This document shows, piece by piece, positions 6,511 through 8,601 of a stretch of 8,601 nt of DNA (within the stretch, counting starts at the first letter, position 1; the number at the start of each line of letters is the position of its first letter). Origin of the DNA: an uncultured Clostridia bacterium (GTDB lineage: Bacteria > Bacillota > Clostridia > Christensenellales > Aristaeellaceae); assembly GCA_946409855.1 (NCBI GenBank), contig CAMJXZ010000131.1, positions 1 to 8,601 of the forward strand, written 5' to 3'. The notes under the pieces were generated by a model that ran no database searches, was not told where the DNA came from, and saw only the letters and a list, made by a program, of their open reading frames with translations. The translations under genes were made by a program, and so were the position numbers.

Positions 6511-6915
6511 ATGATTGATCTGTTCAGGAATCTTGCCTTCACGGCAGCGGAAGCCACTGCCGCGGCCAACAATACAGGGACGGCGCCCGCAGCCGGCGAA
6601 GTGGACGCCAGCGTCGGCTGGCTGGGGATGCTCGGGCCTCTGCTCTCCCTTCTGCTCATGTTTGGTCTGATGTATTTCATCATGATCCGTCCCCAGCGCA
6701 AAAAGGAAAAGCAGACCAAGGCCATGCTGGACGCGCTGAAGAAGGGCGACCGCATCTGCACCATCGGCGGCATCTATGGCACCATCGCCGGCATCAAGGA
6801 CGATACCGTCACCCTGTACGTGGGCGCCGATAAGACGACCATGGTGGTCGCCCGCTGGGCCATCCGCAGCGTGGAAGACGTTTCCGTCGAAAACGAGGGC
6901 GAACTGCTGAACTGA
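6511..6915 (+). CDS. yajC: Preprotein translocase accessory subunit YajC
   Basis: A 134-residue YajC protein, slightly longer than usual because of an Ala/Thr-rich N-terminal part (residues 10-35). YajC is a small single-span membrane protein that associates with SecDF at the SecYEG translocase. Seen here: one transmembrane helix at about 38-59 (LGPLLSLLLMFGLMYFIMI), the hallmark basic RPQRKKEKQ right after it (60-68), then the cytoplasmic domain with LKKGDRICTIGGIYGTIAGI (76-95) and VARWAIRSVED at 113-123. ATG 6511 has AGGCGG about ten bases upstream, a somewhat long spacing. It has its own promoter (6426-6454) and is followed by a terminator (6931-6958). The common partners tgt, queA and secDF are not in the window; udk follows instead. 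Confidence 0.95.
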   Translation: MIDLFRNLAFTAAEATAAANNTGTAPAAGEVDASVGWLGMLGPLLSLLLMFGLMYFIMIRPQRKKEKQTKAMLDALKKGDRICTIGGIYGTIAGIKDDTVTLYVGADKTTMVVARWAIRSVEDVSVENEGELLN

Positions 6916-6930
6916 TCGGTTGATGAATTA

Positions 6931-6958
6931 CCGCGGCCTGATCCGGCCGCGGTTTTTT
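6931..6958 (+). terminator. Intrinsic terminator between yajC and udk
   Basis: CCGCGGCC (6931-6938), loop TGATCC, GGCCGCGG (6945-6952) and six T (6953-6958) make a textbook rho-independent terminator 15 bases after the yajC stop. The T-run ends three bases before the udk ribosome binding site GGAGGGG (6962-6968). Confidence 0.85.
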
Positions 6959-6972
6959 AGCGGAGGGGTTTT

Positions 6973-7605
6973 ATGCTGTTTATCGGTATCTGCGGCGCGT
7001 CCGGCTCCGGCAAAACCACCCTGGCCGAGGAGCTGATCCGGGACCTGGGGGTGCCCGTCACCGTCATCCATCAGGACGGCTACTATCTGGACCATCCGGA
7101 TATGTCGTTCGAGGAACGCTGCCATCTGAACTACGACGAACCGTCGATCTTCGATCATGAGCTGCTGTACCGGGACATCTGCGAACTGATGGACGGCAGG
7201 CCCATCCGGCGGAAGGTGTACGATTTTTCCCGGCACGCCCGCGGCGAAGACGGGGAATGGGTGGAGCCAAACGAGGTGCTGATCGTGGAAGGCATCCACG
7301 CCTTTTACGACAAGCGCCTGTGCGACAGGATGTACCTCAAGCTCTACATCAGCGTGGAGCCGGACATCTGCCTGCTGCGCCGCATCTCCCGGGACATCAA
7401 GGAACGCGGCCGGGCCATCGACAACATCGCCGACCAGTACCTGGCCACCGTCAAGCCCATGTACGACCGCTACATCCGCAACTACGTCCATGACGCCGAC
7501 GTGATCGTCGCGCGGGGCGGGAAAAACGCCAAGATCGTGGACATTCTCGCCGGCTACATCCGCGACCAGCTGCTGGCGGACGAACAGAAGGAAAAGAACC
7601 TGTGA
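6973..7605 (+). CDS. udk: Uridine kinase
   Basis: A 210-residue uridine/cytidine kinase of standard length, phosphorylating uridine (and cytidine) to the monophosphate in pyrimidine salvage, in the cytoplasm. The P-loop GASGSGKT is at 8-15; QDGYYLDH at 34-41 corresponds to the DSYYKD segment with catalytic Asp35; NYDEPSIFDHELL at 53-65 and KVYDFSRHAR at 81-90 match nucleoside-binding blocks; VEGIHAFYDKRLCD is at 105-118; the lid is RRISRDIKERGR at 136-147, followed by QYLATVKPMYDRYI. ATG 6973 has GGAGGGG six bases upstream. A terminator sits immediately before this ribosome binding site with no room for a promoter, so expression must come from read-through or an internal promoter in yajC. It overlaps the next gene by GTGA. 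Confidence 0.93.
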   Translation: MLFIGICGASGSGKTTLAEELIRDLGVPVTVIHQDGYYLDHPDMSFEERCHLNYDEPSIFDHELLYRDICELMDGRPIRRKVYDFSRHARGEDGEWVEPNEVLIVEGIHAFYDKRLCDRMYLKLYISVEPDICLLRRISRDIKERGRAIDNIADQYLATVKPMYDRYIRNYVHDADVIVARGGKNAKIVDILAGYIRDQLLADEQKEKNL

Positions 7606-8450
7606 AGCGTTTTTCGTGTTTGCTGCTGGCCCTGCTCCTGTGCTGCCCGGCTCTTTCGGAAGGATGGGCGCCAAAGGAGGACCTGTTCCTTACAAAAGGG
7701 GCCGCACCCCAGGCGGACGACTGGTCGTACCGGAGCGAGAACCTGTACATATCCGTCCGGTATGAGCGGTATCTGTCCTCCGACGTGTTCGCGGCGGACA
7801 TCTGGATCCGGGATTTGAGCCAGCTGCGCCGGGGTTACGGCGGCGGAAAATGGGGGCTCAAAAGCCAGAAGATCTCCGTGATCGCCGAAAACGAAGGGGC
7901 GGTCCTCGCCCTGACCGGGGATTCCAGCCGGGCGCTGACCAAAGGCGCCGTGTTCGGCAACGGCGTGCTCCTGCGTTCCTCCCCCAACCGCAAGCGCCAG
8001 CTGGGCCTGATCGGGACGGACGGGGTGATGCGGATCCTGGAAGGGAAGGACCTGACCAGGGCCGACATCGAGGCGCTGAGCGGCTCTGTCTGGCAGGGGT
8101 TTTTGTTCGGCCCGTCCCTGCTGGACGAAAACGGGCACGCGCTCACCACCTTTGAATCCGACGTCAAGCCCGCCAACCCCCGCGCGGTGATCGGCTACTA
8201 TGAACCGGGCCACTACTGCCTGATCCAGGTGGACGGACGGGGCACCAAAGGCGTCGGCGGCCAGACCAACAAGGGCCTGACCATGGCGCAGCTGGCCGGG
8301 CTGTGCGAATATCTCGGCCTCACCCAGGCCTACAACCTGGACGGCGGTCAGTCCGCCGCCATGTGGCTGAACGGCCGGATCATCTCCTCCCCCTACCACG
8401 GCGGCCGCGCCGTCAGCGACATCGTCTACGTGACGGACCACATCGAATGA
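7602..8450 (+). CDS. Exported phosphodiester glycosidase family protein (NAGPA domain)
   Basis: A 282-residue secreted protein with a phosphodiester glycosidase (NAGPA, DUF2233-type) domain. Members cleave sugar-1-phosphodiester bonds such as GlcNAc-1-phosphodiesters; bacterial substrates are mostly unknown and may be phosphate-linked wall or exopolysaccharide components. Residues 1-20 (MKRFSCLLLALLLCCPALSE) form a signal peptide. Domain blocks: ALTGDSS at 103-109 (position of the NGD motif), FGPSLLDENG at 169-178, NPRAVIGYY at 192-200, CLIQVDGR at 206-213, GLTMAQLAGLCEYLGL at 225-240, YNLDGGQSAAM at 244-254 (the family's strongest signature) and GGRAVSDIVYV at 267-277. The start is the GTG at 7602, overlapping the udk stop as GTGA, with AAGGA inside the udk 3' end as the likely ribosome binding site; this implies translational coupling. 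A lipidated N-terminus is not supported. Confidence 0.9.
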   Translation: MKRFSCLLLALLLCCPALSEGWAPKEDLFLTKGAAPQADDWSYRSENLYISVRYERYLSSDVFAADIWIRDLSQLRRGYGGGKWGLKSQKISVIAENEGAVLALTGDSSRALTKGAVFGNGVLLRSSPNRKRQLGLIGTDGVMRILEGKDLTRADIEALSGSVWQGFLFGPSLLDENGHALTTFESDVKPANPRAVIGYYEPGHYCLIQVDGRGTKGVGGQTNKGLTMAQLAGLCEYLGLTQAYNLDGGQSAAMWLNGRIISSPYHGGRAVSDIVYVTDHIE

Positions 8451-8454
8451 GCGT

Positions 8455-8601
8455 AGGGGGGTCTTGCGACCCCCCTGCGAGCCCCCCCAAACGCCTCTTT
8501 GCCTGTCGCCCCTGCGGGGGCTCCCGGGCGGCAAAGCTGCAAGGTAGCCCGGGGCCTGCCGGCCCGTTATTCGCTGAAATGGAGCCACCGGCTCCATTTC
8601 C
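8455..8601. repeat. GC-rich, hairpin-dense non-coding element (runs off the window)
   Basis: Directly after the glycosidase gene come several perfect inverted repeats. AGGGGGGTC (8455-8463) and GACCCCCCT (8468-8476) form a nine-pair stem with a TTGC loop. CTTTGCC (8497-8503) pairs with GGCAAAG (8530-8536), enclosing GCCCC (8508-8512) with GGGGC (8517-8521). CCCGGGC (8523-8529) can pair with GCCCGGG (8547-8553), crossing the previous helix. GAAATGGAGCC (8576-8586) and GGCTCCATTTC (8590-8600) form an eleven-pair stem with an ACC loop. No reading frame with gene-like features is present. It resembles dispersed intergenic repeats of GC-rich clostridia, but could also hold a terminator or a structured RNA. 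Confidence 0.55.

Noticed and set aside
6928..8597. - strand open frames opposite udk and the glycosidase (6928-7674, 7554-8597)
   Set aside because: They overlap strongly supported genes across their whole length and have low-complexity products without motifs.

Overview
The window looks like a chromosomal piece of a GC-rich, Gram-positive-type Bacillota (Clostridia-like, plausibly gut or rumen). The reasons are strong GGAGG-type ribosome binding sites, near-consensus sigma-A promoters, exported proteins with short Firmicute-style signal peptides, and families (DHHW, DUF4358, phosphodiester glycosidase) that I know mainly from clostridia. No rRNA, tRNA, CRISPR array, transposase or phage gene is visible.

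Layout. Bases 1-714 hold the 3' part of a serine beta-lactamase-fold hydrolase gene (+ strand, its start lies outside the window), clearly less GC-rich than the rest. It converges on a SRAP-domain gene (HMCES/YedK type) at 859-1458 on the - strand. Next is a five-gene - strand operon read from about 6276 down to a terminator at 1606-1635. In order of transcription it has an SGNH/GDSL hydrolase lipoprotein-like gene, a DUF4358 protein, an AlgI-type MBOAT O-acyltransferase, an AlgX/AlgJ-like DHHW protein, and an exported or anchored protein ending in an Ada-type zinc-ribbon. Two junctions overlap (ATGA and TGATG), one gap is 10 bp and one is 46 bp. The gene set points to O-acylation (probably O-acetylation) of a cell-surface or secreted glycan: the MBOAT protein passes acyl groups across the membrane, and the SGNH and DHHW proteins transfer or remove them outside.

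A divergent promoter region at 6189-6510 separates this operon from + strand yajC (Sec translocase accessory subunit). YajC is followed by an intrinsic terminator that abuts the ribosome binding site of udk (uridine kinase). Udk overlaps by GTGA with an exported phosphodiester glycosidase (NAGPA-domain) gene. The last 150 bases are non-coding, very GC-rich and full of perfect inverted repeats, and resemble a repetitive or structured intergenic element.

The most interesting items are the glycan-acylation operon with its two different serine-esterase-type partners and its uncharacterised secreted Ada-zinc-ribbon protein, the terminator-before-udk arrangement, the structured leaders of both divergent transcripts, and the hairpin-rich 3' element.
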